DNA of 35,828 bases. Source: Gammaproteobacteria bacterium UBA7803. Lineage in GTDB: Bacteria > Pseudomonadota > Gammaproteobacteria > Pseudomonadales > Azotimanducaceae. The first letter of the stretch is position 1. The number at the start of each line of letters is the position of its first letter. A program made the position numbers and the translations under genes. Where the stretch lies: positions 938-36,765 of the forward strand of contig DLCH01000041.1 of the NCBI GenBank assembly GCA_002480525.1, read 5' to 3'. Shown piece after piece: positions 7,744-19,542 of this stretch. The notes beneath the pieces were generated by a model. It saw only the letters and a program-made list of their open reading frames with translations, was not told the origin of the DNA and did not search any database.

Positions 7744-9825
7744 GTGAGCACTCCCCATCCGCCGGTCGCCGCGCGCATCCCGCACCGCTACACCCGTCAC
7801 GGCATCACCATCGACGACCCCTATGCCTGGCTGCGGGATCCCGGCTACCCCGATGTCACGGACCAGCAGGTGCTGGACTACCTGACGGCGGAGAACGACT
7901 ACTTCGACGCCTGCATGGCGCCCCACCAGGATCTCGTCGCGAAGCTGTTCGAGGAACTGAAGGGCCGTCAGCCCGAGGCGGACGAGAGCGTGCCCTACCG
8001 CATGGACGGCTACTGGTATCAATGGCGCTACGAGCACGGCGCCCAATACCGCCTGTGGCTGCGCGCGCCGATCACCGATCCGCTTGCTCCGCCGCCCGCG
8101 GCGGACGACGCCTGGCAGGTGATTCTCGACGAGCCGAAGCTGGCCGAAGCGCACAACTACTTCGTGCTCGGCGGCATGGCGGTGAGCCCGGGCGGACGCT
8201 ATCTCGCCTGGAGCGCCGACACCAACGGCTCGGAGCGCTTCACCCTGCAGATCACCGACCTGGAAACCGGCACGACCGTGGACGAAGCGGTCCCGGACAC
8301 CCTCGGCGCGCCGGAGTGGAGCAGCGACGGCAGCGCGCTGCTGTACGTCCGGGTCAACGAGCAGTGGCGTCCCTATCAGGTGGTGCGTCACCGCCTCGGC
8401 GAGCCCCTGGCCGACGACCGGGTGATCTACGAGGAGCAGGACGAAGCGTTCTTCGTCGGCGTCGACAAGACCTCGTCCGAGCAGTTCCTGCTGATCACCA
8501 CCGGCGACCACGTCACCAGCGAGGTGCGCTGCCTGCCGGCGGACGACCCCGACGCGGAGCCCATGCTGTTCGCCCGCCGCCGTCCCGGCCACGAATACTC
8601 GGTGGACCACGGCGAAGGCCGCTTCTACGTCATGAGCAACCGCTGGCACAAGAACTTCGCCCTGCTGCGGGCGCCCGAGGACGCGCCCGGGTCGGAGAAC
8701 TGGGAGCTGGTGGTGAAGGGCTCCGACGACTGCTACATCACCTGGTTCGCGCGCTTCCGGGGCCGGCTCGTGGTCGGCGAGCGCATCGACGCCCTGGACC
8801 AGGTGCGGATCATCGAGGATGCCGGCGACGACTACCTGCTGGAGTTTCCCGAGCCGATTCACACCGTGGGCCTCGGCGCCAACGCCGAGTACGACACCGA
8901 CCGTCTGCGGGTTCACTACGAATCGATGACCACGCCGGACACGGTGTTCGACTTCCACTTCGGCGACCGGCGTCTGCACCCGCTCAAGACCCAGCGCATC
9001 CCGAGCGGTCACGATCCGTCGGCCTACACCGTCAAGCGGCTGACCGCGCCGGCCCGGGACGGCGCCCGGATTCCCGTGAGCCTGGTCTACCGCAAGGATC
9101 TGCCGGCGGGCCATCATCCGCTCTATCTGACCGGCTACGGCGCCTACGGCATGCCGACCCTGCCCGGCTTCTCGGCCAACCGGCTGTCACTGCTCGACCG
9201 CGGCTTCGTCTACGCCATCGCCCACATCCGCGGCGGCGACGAACTGGGCTACGCCTGGTACGAAGCCGGCAAGCTCGACAAGCGCACCAACACCTTCAAC
9301 GATTTCGTCGACGTGGCGCGCCACCTGATCGAGCGCGGCTACACCCGGCCCGGGCGCATCGCCATCTCCGGCGGCAGCGCCGGCGGCGAGCTGATGGGCG
9401 CCGTGGTCAACCAGGCGCCGGACCTGTGGGGCGCGGTGGTGGCCCACGTGCCGTTCGTGGACGTGCTCAACACCATGCAGGACACCACCCTGCCGCTCAC
9501 CCCCATAGAGTGGCCGGAATGGGGCAATCCCATCGAGGACGCTGAAGCGTTCGCCTACATTCTGTCGTACTCGCCCTACGACCAGCTCGCGCCCGGCGAC
9601 TTCCCGCCCATGCTGGTGACTGCGGGCCTCAACGATCCGCGGGTGACTTACTGGGAGCCGGCCAAATACGTCGCCAGGCTGCGCACGCTGAAGACCGACG
9701 ACAACTGGCTGCTGCTGAAGACCAACATGGACGCCGGCCACCGGGGCCAGTCCGGGCGCTACGACGCCCTGCAGGAGCTCGCCGAGGAGTTCGCTTTCAT
9801 TCTGGTGAGCCTGGGCGCGGACTGA
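7744..9825 (+). CDS. ptrB: Oligopeptidase B (prolyl oligopeptidase family, S9A)
   Basis: A 693-residue cytosolic serine peptidase that cleaves after Arg/Lys in short peptides. The N-terminal part is the seven-bladed propeller (from about residue 70 to 400, beginning after the helix with HRYTRHGITIDDPYAWLRD). The C-terminal alpha/beta-hydrolase carries Ser545 in ISGGSAGGELMG, Asp631 in TAGLNDPRVTYWEP and His666 in MDAGHRGQSGR. The segment VPFVDVLNTMQDTTLPLTP followed by EWGNP is typical of oligopeptidase B rather than prolyl oligopeptidase. The GTG at 7744 is preferred, with AGAGG about 8 nt upstream; a start further upstream at 7672 would add a non-family extension. It is divergent from the aldo/keto reductase. 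Confidence 0.93.
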   Translation: MSTPHPPVAARIPHRYTRHGITIDDPYAWLRDPGYPDVTDQQVLDYLTAENDYFDACMAPHQDLVAKLFEELKGRQPEADESVPYRMDGYWYQWRYEHGAQYRLWLRAPITDPLAPPPAADDAWQVILDEPKLAEAHNYFVLGGMAVSPGGRYLAWSADTNGSERFTLQITDLETGTTVDEAVPDTLGAPEWSSDGSALLYVRVNEQWRPYQVVRHRLGEPLADDRVIYEEQDEAFFVGVDKTSSEQFLLITTGDHVTSEVRCLPADDPDAEPMLFARRRPGHEYSVDHGEGRFYVMSNRWHKNFALLRAPEDAPGSENWELVVKGSDDCYITWFARFRGRLVVGERIDALDQVRIIEDAGDDYLLEFPEPIHTVGLGANAEYDTDRLRVHYESMTTPDTVFDFHFGDRRLHPLKTQRIPSGHDPSAYTVKRLTAPARDGARIPVSLVYRKDLPAGHHPLYLTGYGAYGMPTLPGFSANRLSLLDRGFVYAIAHIRGGDELGYAWYEAGKLDKRTNTFNDFVDVARHLIERGYTRPGRIAISGGSAGGELMGAVVNQAPDLWGAVVAHVPFVDVLNTMQDTTLPLTPIEWPEWGNPIEDAEAFAYILSYSPYDQLAPGDFPPMLVTAGLNDPRVTYWEPAKYVARLRTLKTDDNWLLLKTNMDAGHRGQSGRYDALQELAEEFAFILVSLGAD

Positions 9826-9826
9826 G

Positions 9827-9941
9827 CGCGCGGTCCGCGCGGCGGGCGGCGGAGCAGAGCCCGGGCCCGGCGATCCCGTCGGGCCGCGGACCTGGGAGCG
9901 TTGGAACGGGCTGGTAGCGCCGCGACGGCCGGGGGCCGTCG
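9827..9941. terminator. GC-rich hairpin cluster between ptrB and the convergent zinc-ribbon gene
   Basis: Three inverted repeats fill the gap: CGCGCG arms at 9827-9832 and 9836-9841; GGCCCG/CGGGCC at 9864-9869 and 9880-9885; and an 8-bp stem CGACGGCC/GGCCGTCG at 9923-9930 and 9934-9941. None is followed by a T-run, so termination would be imperfect or Rho-assisted. Their place between convergent genes is the main argument for the terminator call. Confidence 0.45.
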
Positions 9942-9952
9942 AGACGGAGGTG

Positions 9953-10195
9953 TCAGGCCGTGTCGGCCCGGCGGCCGTGCTTCGCCTCGTGGGCTTCGCG
10001 CATGCGCCGCTTGATGATGTTCTGCACCACGTTCACCGTGGTCCAGTCGTGCAGCATCAGCCGCTCGCAGTTTCCGCAGGGCACCTGTTCGCCGTCCTGA
10101 ACACGGCGCAGCAGGTCGCTGTAGCGCAGACGGGTGATGCTGTCGCAGTGGGAGCACTCCAGCCCCACCGCGGGATCGATGCCGATGTAATCCAT
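9953..10195 (-). CDS. Small zinc-ribbon-like protein of unknown function
   Basis: An 80-residue protein beginning MDYIGIDPAVGLECSHCDS. Two CxxC pairs (CSHC near residues 14-17 and CGNC near 38-41), separated by about 20 residues, form an apparent four-cysteine zinc ribbon. A C-terminal basic helix follows (NIIKRRMREAHEAKHGRR). The ATG at 10195 is used because an AGGAG sequence lies about 10 nt upstream and protein-like sequence starts there; the longer upstream frame looks like noise. It may bind nucleic acid or a protein partner. No family is recognised. It is followed by the hairpin cluster and is convergent with ptrB. Confidence 0.7.
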   Translation of the reverse strand: MDYIGIDPAVGLECSHCDSITRLRYSDLLRRVQDGEQVPCGNCERLMLHDWTTVNVVQNIIKRRMREAHEAKHGRRADTA

Positions 10196-10378
10196 GACCG
10201 CGACACTCCTCGTGCGGCAATCCCTTCCTCGACGGCCAGGCCCGCCGACCCGCATCGATGGGATGCCGGACCGGTCACGCTGGCCGGGACGAACGGCATC
10301 CACCGTCGCCCCGTAACAAGCCGCTTCCCCTAATGGTAGTGGGAAATCAGGGAATTGCGAGCGGAACGAACGGGGCGT

Positions 10379-11590
10379 TCACGGCAGATGCCGGCGCAGC
10401 TCGTCACGGAATTCCGGCGCGGCGACCTCGATCAGCGCCGCCGCGCGCTCGGCGACGGCGGCATCGCGCAGCCGCGCGACGCCGTGCTCGGTGATCACCA
10501 GATCGACGTCCGTGCGCAGCGCTGTCACCAGTTCCACCCGGGGCACGATGCGCGACACCGAGCCGCCGCGGGCGGTCGCCGTCATGGCCACGATCGACCG
10601 CCCACCGGGTGAGACCCGGGCCGCTCGCATGAAGTCGACGGAACCGCCGGTGCCGGAGATCTGCCGCCCCCCGGCCATCTCGGCGTTGACCTGACCGTAG
10701 AGGTCCACTTCCACCGCGGAGTTGACCGACACGAAGCTCGACAGCCGGCCGATCACCGAGATCTCGTGGGTGTAGTTCGCGCCGCGGAACTGAACCTCGG
10801 GCCGCCCGGCGAGACCGTCGAGCAGGGCCGGCGTGCCCAGCGCCATGCCGGTCACGTGGCGACCCGTGTCGATCTCCTTGTTGGCGCCGGTGATGACGCC
10901 GCGCTCGATCAGCGCCAGGCCGCCGTCGTCGATGAGCCCGCCGTGCATGCCGAGATCGTTCTTGTCGCCGAGCCGCGCGAGGATGGCGGCGGGAATGGCG
11001 CCGATGCCGGTCTGGATGCAGTCGCCGTCGCGGATTTCGGCCGCCACCAGCGCGCCGATGGCCTCGGCCGCCGCATCTTCGCCGGCAGCGGGCAGCGCCG
11101 CGAGGGGGCGATCGGTCTCCACCAGCCCGTCGATCCGGCTCTCGTCCACCAGCGGACAGCCGGCCGGCGCGACGAACGACGTGTTCAGCTCGGCGAGCAC
11201 CACCGACGCGCTGTCCAGCGCGGCCTCGGCGAAGTCCACGTTCGGGCCCAGCCGCAGGCGTCCGTCGGCGCCGCGGGCCACCTGCAGCAGCGCCACGTCG
11301 GTGTGCGCGGCCACGTAGTCGTACACCCGCCGCATCTGCATCGGCAGAAACCGCAGCCGCGCGGGATCCGCGGACTTGAGGTGGGGCGTCATGAAGAACG
11401 TGGTGAACCGGGCGTCCGGCCCGTAGCCGGTGAAGTCCTCCCGGTTGTATCCCGCCAGCGGAAACTGCACGAAATGCAGCCCCTCCGGCAGCGTGTGCTG
11501 CTTCAGGTGAGCCAGCAGCCCCGTGGGCTCGTTGCTGCTGCCCGCGACGAACAGCCGCTGGCCGGGCTTCAGATGGTCGACGACGTTCAT
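10379..11590 (-). CDS. Acetyl-CoA hydrolase / CoA-transferase family protein
   Basis: A 403-residue member of the acetyl-CoA hydrolase/transferase family (Cat1, 4-hydroxybutyrate CoA-transferase and succinyl-CoA:acetate transferase relatives). Typical blocks are LQTGIGAIPAAI-like GDCIQTGIGAIPAAILARLG, the LGMHGGLIDDGGLALIERG segment, SVNSAVEVDLYGQVNAEMAG, which carries the conserved Glu expected to form the CoA thioester intermediate, and QISGTGGSVDFMRAA. The length is that of the shorter (about 400-440) 4-hydroxybutyrate transferase-like group. It would move CoA between short-chain acids or hydrolyse acyl-CoA. The gene is divergent from lhr across a 106-bp spacer. Exact substrate is not decidable here. 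Confidence 0.88.
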   Translation of the reverse strand: MNVVDHLKPGQRLFVAGSSNEPTGLLAHLKQHTLPEGLHFVQFPLAGYNREDFTGYGPDARFTTFFMTPHLKSADPARLRFLPMQMRRVYDYVAAHTDVALLQVARGADGRLRLGPNVDFAEAALDSASVVLAELNTSFVAPAGCPLVDESRIDGLVETDRPLAALPAAGEDAAAEAIGALVAAEIRDGDCIQTGIGAIPAAILARLGDKNDLGMHGGLIDDGGLALIERGVITGANKEIDTGRHVTGMALGTPALLDGLAGRPEVQFRGANYTHEISVIGRLSSFVSVNSAVEVDLYGQVNAEMAGGRQISGTGGSVDFMRAARVSPGGRSIVAMTATARGGSVSRIVPRVELVTALRTDVDLVITEHGVARLRDAAVAERAAALIEVAAPEFRDELRRHLP

Positions 11591-11696
11591 CGGTCCTCCA
11601 CGTTCGAGCCGTGCATGTTACCGGGACGGTCCGTGAATCTGGAGATGGAGGGCCGGTACGCGCCACAATGGACGCCCGCCAGCCGCCCGTGCCCCC

Positions 11697-15995
<4,299 letters not shown>

Positions 15996-16029
15996 CCCGA
16001 ACGCGGCGGCAGGGCCCGGGTCCAGCGAC

Positions 16030-16041
16030 TACAATTCTGCT
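16030..16041 (+). promoter_or_regulatory. Possible -10 box giving a leaderless GGDEF-EAL mRNA
   Basis: TACAAT at 16030-16035 matches the -10 consensus in five of six positions. The next gene begins at 16042, just where transcription would start, and no Shine-Dalgarno sequence lies between. No convincing -35 box was found, so this rests on spacing alone. Confidence 0.45.
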
Positions 16042-17649
16042 ATGAACATCACCGGCGTGATCCACGACGCGGCCCTGCGCGAGCGACTCAACCTGATGGC
16101 CGCGGCCATGGGCTGGCGGTGCTGGCTGTGCAGCGACGAAGCCGATCTCGAGCGCATCTATTCGGCGCTGAGCCCGGCGCCGGATCTGCTGCTGTGGGAC
16201 GACCTGGCCATCCTCGAGCATCAGCAGTCCCGGCCGGCGGCCCACGTGCTGCTCACCGAGATTCCCTTCGACGCCGGCGACGACGCCGGCTTCAGCCAGG
16301 TCGACCCGGATCAGAGCGACGACGCCCTCATGCAGTCGCTGAAGACCTGCGTCAACGCCAAGCGCTTCCGCGACCGGTTCGCCGAGCTCGAGCGCACCGA
16401 GCCGATCACCAGCCTGCCGCGGCACGAGGAGCTGTTCCGGTCCCTGCGCCGGTTCGGCGGCCGGCCCATGGGCCTGCTGGTGGTGCAGATCGACCACGCC
16501 CGCCACCTCTACGACAGCCTCGACCCGGTCAGCAAGACCGACCTGCTGGCGGGCATGGGCGGCCACATCCGCTCGGTGGTGCCCGCGGAGGGCGTGCTCG
16601 GATTCTTCGACGCCGGCTGTTTCATCGTCGCCCTGCCGGGGCTGGACGAGGCCGAGCTGATCGCCACCGCGGAGGCGCTGGTGCGCCACGCCCGCGCGCC
16701 GTTCCGCTTCCGCGGCGGCGAGCTGCACCTGACCGTCAGCGTCGGCCATGCCCATCAGGCCATGTACGGTGACGCCGAACGGCTGTGGTCCCAGGCCTGG
16801 CGCGCCATGCGCCGCGCCCTGGACAACGGCGGCGACCGCGCCGCCGGCGAGCAGACCCCGGGGCTGTCCACCCGTCTTCCCCAGGCCCTCGAGCGTGAGG
16901 AGTTCTCCCTCGTGCTCCAGCCCCAGGTGGCCGTCGACGGCCGCCGCCTGGCCGGCGCCGAGACCCTGCTGCGCTGGCAAGGCATGGAAGTCGGCGAGTT
17001 GGCGCCGAACCGCTTCATTCCCATGGCCGAGGAACGCGGCCACATGGCCCGGATCGGCGACTGGGTGCTGGAGCGGGCCTGCCAGGAGGCTTCCACCTGG
17101 TTCGAGCATCTGGTGGAGCCGCTGGTGCTGGGCATCAACGTCTCGCCCCAGCAGTTCCACCGGGACGCCATCGTCGAGCGCATCGACCGGTTCCGCGCCG
17201 AGAGCTGGTTCGACCCGGGCATGCTCGAGCTGGAGCTGCCCCAGGACGCGATGCTGACCCTGGTCGATCAGTATCGGCCGCTGCTCTACAGGCTGCGCGA
17301 CTGGGGCGTGCGGTTCGCCCTCGACAACCTGGGCGGCTCCCTGATCGACGCCGCCAAGCTGTTGCGTTGCCCGGTGGATACGCTGAAGATCGACCGAACG
17401 CTGGTCGCCCGGATGGAGGAAGATCGCGAAGCCCGGGAGCTGGTCTCGCAGATCTGCTCGCTCGGTGAACGGTTCGAGCTGCGCGTCGTCGCCGTCGGCG
17501 TGGAGAAGACGTCTCAGCTCACCATGCTGCAACGGTTCGGCTGCACCGACGTGCAGGGCTACCTGCTCTCGCCGCCGGTGTCACTCGAGCAGTTCCGTGC
17601 CATGCTCAACCAGGAACTGGACCAGCCCCGGCGCGATCAAAGCGGTTGA
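16042..17649 (+). CDS. Doubly degenerate GGDEF-EAL protein (FimX-like c-di-GMP receptor candidate)
   Basis: A 535-residue protein in three parts: a receiver-like N-terminal region (about 1-110) without a clear phosphorylation site, a degenerate GGDEF domain (about 125-270) in which the active loop reads GFFDAGCFIV instead of GGDEF, and an EAL-type domain (about 285-530). In the EAL part the signature is ETLLRW, and NVSPQQF and TLKIDR are retained. The expected ITE/TES metal ligand is replaced (LELELPQD), DDFG has become DNLG and AEGVE has become AVGVE. Loss of three acidic metal ligands argues against phosphodiesterase activity, while the retained E and R of ETLLR permit c-di-GMP binding as in FimX. 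It likely signals in motility, pili or surface behaviour. The stop overlaps the next gene by one base. Confidence 0.88.
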   Translation: MNITGVIHDAALRERLNLMAAAMGWRCWLCSDEADLERIYSALSPAPDLLLWDDLAILEHQQSRPAAHVLLTEIPFDAGDDAGFSQVDPDQSDDALMQSLKTCVNAKRFRDRFAELERTEPITSLPRHEELFRSLRRFGGRPMGLLVVQIDHARHLYDSLDPVSKTDLLAGMGGHIRSVVPAEGVLGFFDAGCFIVALPGLDEAELIATAEALVRHARAPFRFRGGELHLTVSVGHAHQAMYGDAERLWSQAWRAMRRALDNGGDRAAGEQTPGLSTRLPQALEREEFSLVLQPQVAVDGRRLAGAETLLRWQGMEVGELAPNRFIPMAEERGHMARIGDWVLERACQEASTWFEHLVEPLVLGINVSPQQFHRDAIVERIDRFRAESWFDPGMLELELPQDAMLTLVDQYRPLLYRLRDWGVRFALDNLGGSLIDAAKLLRCPVDTLKIDRTLVARMEEDREARELVSQICSLGERFELRVVAVGVEKTSQLTMLQRFGCTDVQGYLLSPPVSLEQFRAMLNQELDQPRRDQSG

Positions 17650-18563
17650 TGCTGCTGTTCACACACCCCCGCTGTCTCGATCACCGCATGCAGCCCAACC
17701 ACCCGGAATCTCCGGCGCGGCTGCGCGCGATCCTCGACCATCTGGAGTCGAGCGCCCTGCTGCAGGTGATGACCATGCGCGAGGCGGCGCCGGTGGCGAC
17801 GGCCGCCCTCGAACGGGTGCATACCCGGGATCACCTGAGGCGGCTCGCCGACCTGTCACCGGAGAGCGGGCTGATCGCCGTCGATCCCGACACCTTCATG
17901 GGCCCGGACACGCTGGCGGCGGCGGCGCTGGCCGCCGGCGCGGTGGTGGACGCGGTGGACGCGGTGCAGGCCGGTGAGGCGAACCGCGCGTTCTGCGCCG
18001 TGCGGCCGCCCGGACACCACGCCGAGGCCGGCCTCGCCATGGGCTTCTGCTTCTACAACAACGTCGCCGTCGGTGCCGCCGCGGCGCTCGAGCATCCCGA
18101 CGTCGAACGGGTCGCCATCCTCGATTTCGACGTGCACCACGGCAACGGCACCGTCGACATCTTCAAGGACCGGCCCGAGGTGCTGGTCTGTTCGAGCTTC
18201 CAGCATCCGTTCTATCCGGAACGGTTCGCCAACCTCGACCGTCCCAACATCGTCAACACGCCCCTGCCGGCCGGCTGCGGCAGCGACGCCTTCCGCGCCT
18301 CGGTGAGCCGGGACTGGCTGCCGGCGCTGGCCGACCACCGGCCGGATCTGATCCTGGTGTCCGCCGGCTTCGACGCCCACCGCCTCGACCCCCTCGCCGA
18401 GCTGCGTCTCGACGAGGAGGACTTCCGCTGGGTGACCCGGCTGATCGTCGAAGCCGCCGAGACCTACGCCCGGGGCCGGGTCGTCTCCACCCTGGAGGGC
18501 GGCTACGACCTGGCCGCGCTGGCCGTCTCCGTCGCCGCCCACCTGGAAGCGCTGGCGGCCTGA
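17649..18563 (+). CDS. Histone-deacetylase-family amidohydrolase (class II HDAC / acetylpolyamine amidohydrolase-like)
   Basis: A 304-residue zinc amidohydrolase of the arginase/deacetylase fold. It shows RPPGHHAE at about 119-126 (tandem active-site His), DFDVHHGNG at about 159-167 (zinc-binding Asp and His), GFDAH near 240-244 (second zinc Asp) and EGGYDL near 284. These are the hallmarks of bacterial HDAC-like enzymes that remove acetyl groups from small amines, or possibly protein lysines. The ATG at 17649 shares its A with the TGA stop of the GGDEF-EAL gene (TGATG), so translation is probably re-initiated. A TTG three bases earlier is also possible. Substrate cannot be assigned; the coupling to a c-di-GMP protein is unusual. 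Confidence 0.93.
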   Translation: MLLFTHPRCLDHRMQPNHPESPARLRAILDHLESSALLQVMTMREAAPVATAALERVHTRDHLRRLADLSPESGLIAVDPDTFMGPDTLAAAALAAGAVVDAVDAVQAGEANRAFCAVRPPGHHAEAGLAMGFCFYNNVAVGAAAALEHPDVERVAILDFDVHHGNGTVDIFKDRPEVLVCSSFQHPFYPERFANLDRPNIVNTPLPAGCGSDAFRASVSRDWLPALADHRPDLILVSAGFDAHRLDPLAELRLDEEDFRWVTRLIVEAAETYARGRVVSTLEGGYDLAALAVSVAAHLEALAA

Positions 18564-18586
18564 CGGCACCCCGCCGCGGCCGTGCC

Positions 18587-18615
18587 GTGACCTGACGCCG
18601 CGGCGCTGGCATATT
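18587..18615 (+). promoter_or_regulatory. Weak promoter candidate before the MaoC gene
   Basis: GTGACC at 18587-18592 and CATATT at 18610-18615 are separated by 17 nt. They would start transcription just before the strong GGAGGAG ribosome-binding site of the MaoC gene. Each box matches consensus at only four positions. Confidence 0.3.
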
Positions 18616-18644
18616 CAGCCTCCGAACCAGGAGGAGAGAGTGCG

Positions 18645-19520
18645 ATGGCCATCACCCAGGCAGACGTCGACGCCGCGCTGGCGGAGACCCCGGAACCCCA
18701 GCCCGGCAGCTACGGCGACCGCGACAGCCTGCTCTACGCCGTCGCCATCGGCATGGGCCGGGACCCCCTCGACGCCCGGGAGCTCGAATACGTCTGCGAG
18801 ACCGTCGGCGACCGGGTGGTGCCCACCGCCGCCACCGTGCTGGCGCGCGCCAACCGGCCCGCCGGCGCCGGGCTGTCCCTGCTCGGCAAGATGAACTTCG
18901 CGCTCATGCTGCACGGCGAGCAACGCCTGGTGGTCCATCAGCCGCTGCCGCCGGCTGCGGAGACGCTGGTGAGCAGCCGCACCACCGGCGTGTTCGACAA
19001 AGGCGAAGGCAAGGGCGCGCTGGTCACCAGCGAGACCGCGGTCACGCTGGCCGACGGCGCGCCCCTGTTCACCCTCGGCTCGACCCTGTTCTTCCGCGGC
19101 GACGGCGGCTTCGGCGGCCGTGCCGACGGCGCGCCGGTGCCCCACCCGCTGCCCGAGCGCGCCCCGGACGCCGTCTGCGAGATGCCGGGCCGCGAGGACC
19201 AGGCCATGGTCTACGCCCTGTGCGGCGACCGGAATCCGCTGCACCGGGATCCGGAGTTCGCGAAGAAGGCCGGCTTCGACCGGCCGATCCTGCACGGCCT
19301 GTGCTCCTACGGCATCGCCTGCCACGCCGTGCTGAAGACCCTGCTCGACTACGACCAGACCCGCATCACCGGCTTCGACGTGCGCTTTTCGTCGCCGGTG
19401 TACCCGGGGGAGACCCAGGTCGTGGAGATGTGGCAGGACGACGACGTGATCAGCTTCCGGGTGCGCATCAAGGAGCGCGACGTCGTCTCCATCAACAACG
19501 GCCGCTGCACCCTGGCGTGA
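18645..19520 (+). CDS. MaoC-type (2-enoyl-CoA hydratase 2) double-hotdog dehydratase
   Basis: A 291-residue hydratase-2 family protein. The N-terminal half is the inactive hotdog (VVPTAATVLARANRP and GEQRLVVHQPLP resemble the substrate-lid half of eukaryotic MFE-2). The C-terminal hotdog carries the catalytic motif YALCGDRNPLHRDPEFAKKA near 190-209 with Asp and His, then FDRPILHGLCSYGIA. The enzyme hydrates trans-2-enoyl-CoA to (R)-3-hydroxyacyl-CoA, and relatives act on fatty acid or steroid side chains. A strong GGAGGAG ribosome-binding site precedes the ATG by about 7 nt. It lies upstream of a carboxylesterase and an acyl-CoA dehydrogenase pair, in keeping with a role in acyl-CoA breakdown. 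Confidence 0.93.
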   Translation: MAITQADVDAALAETPEPQPGSYGDRDSLLYAVAIGMGRDPLDARELEYVCETVGDRVVPTAATVLARANRPAGAGLSLLGKMNFALMLHGEQRLVVHQPLPPAAETLVSSRTTGVFDKGEGKGALVTSETAVTLADGAPLFTLGSTLFFRGDGGFGGRADGAPVPHPLPERAPDAVCEMPGREDQAMVYALCGDRNPLHRDPEFAKKAGFDRPILHGLCSYGIACHAVLKTLLDYDQTRITGFDVRFSSPVYPGETQVVEMWQDDDVISFRVRIKERDVVSINNGRCTLA

Positions 19521-19542
19521 GCGGCCAGCGGAGCCCGCTGCC

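Noticed and set aside
7423..9117. Long minus-strand frame opposite oligopeptidase B
   Set aside because: The sense strand encodes an intact oligopeptidase B with all catalytic residues; the antisense product has no recognisable motif.
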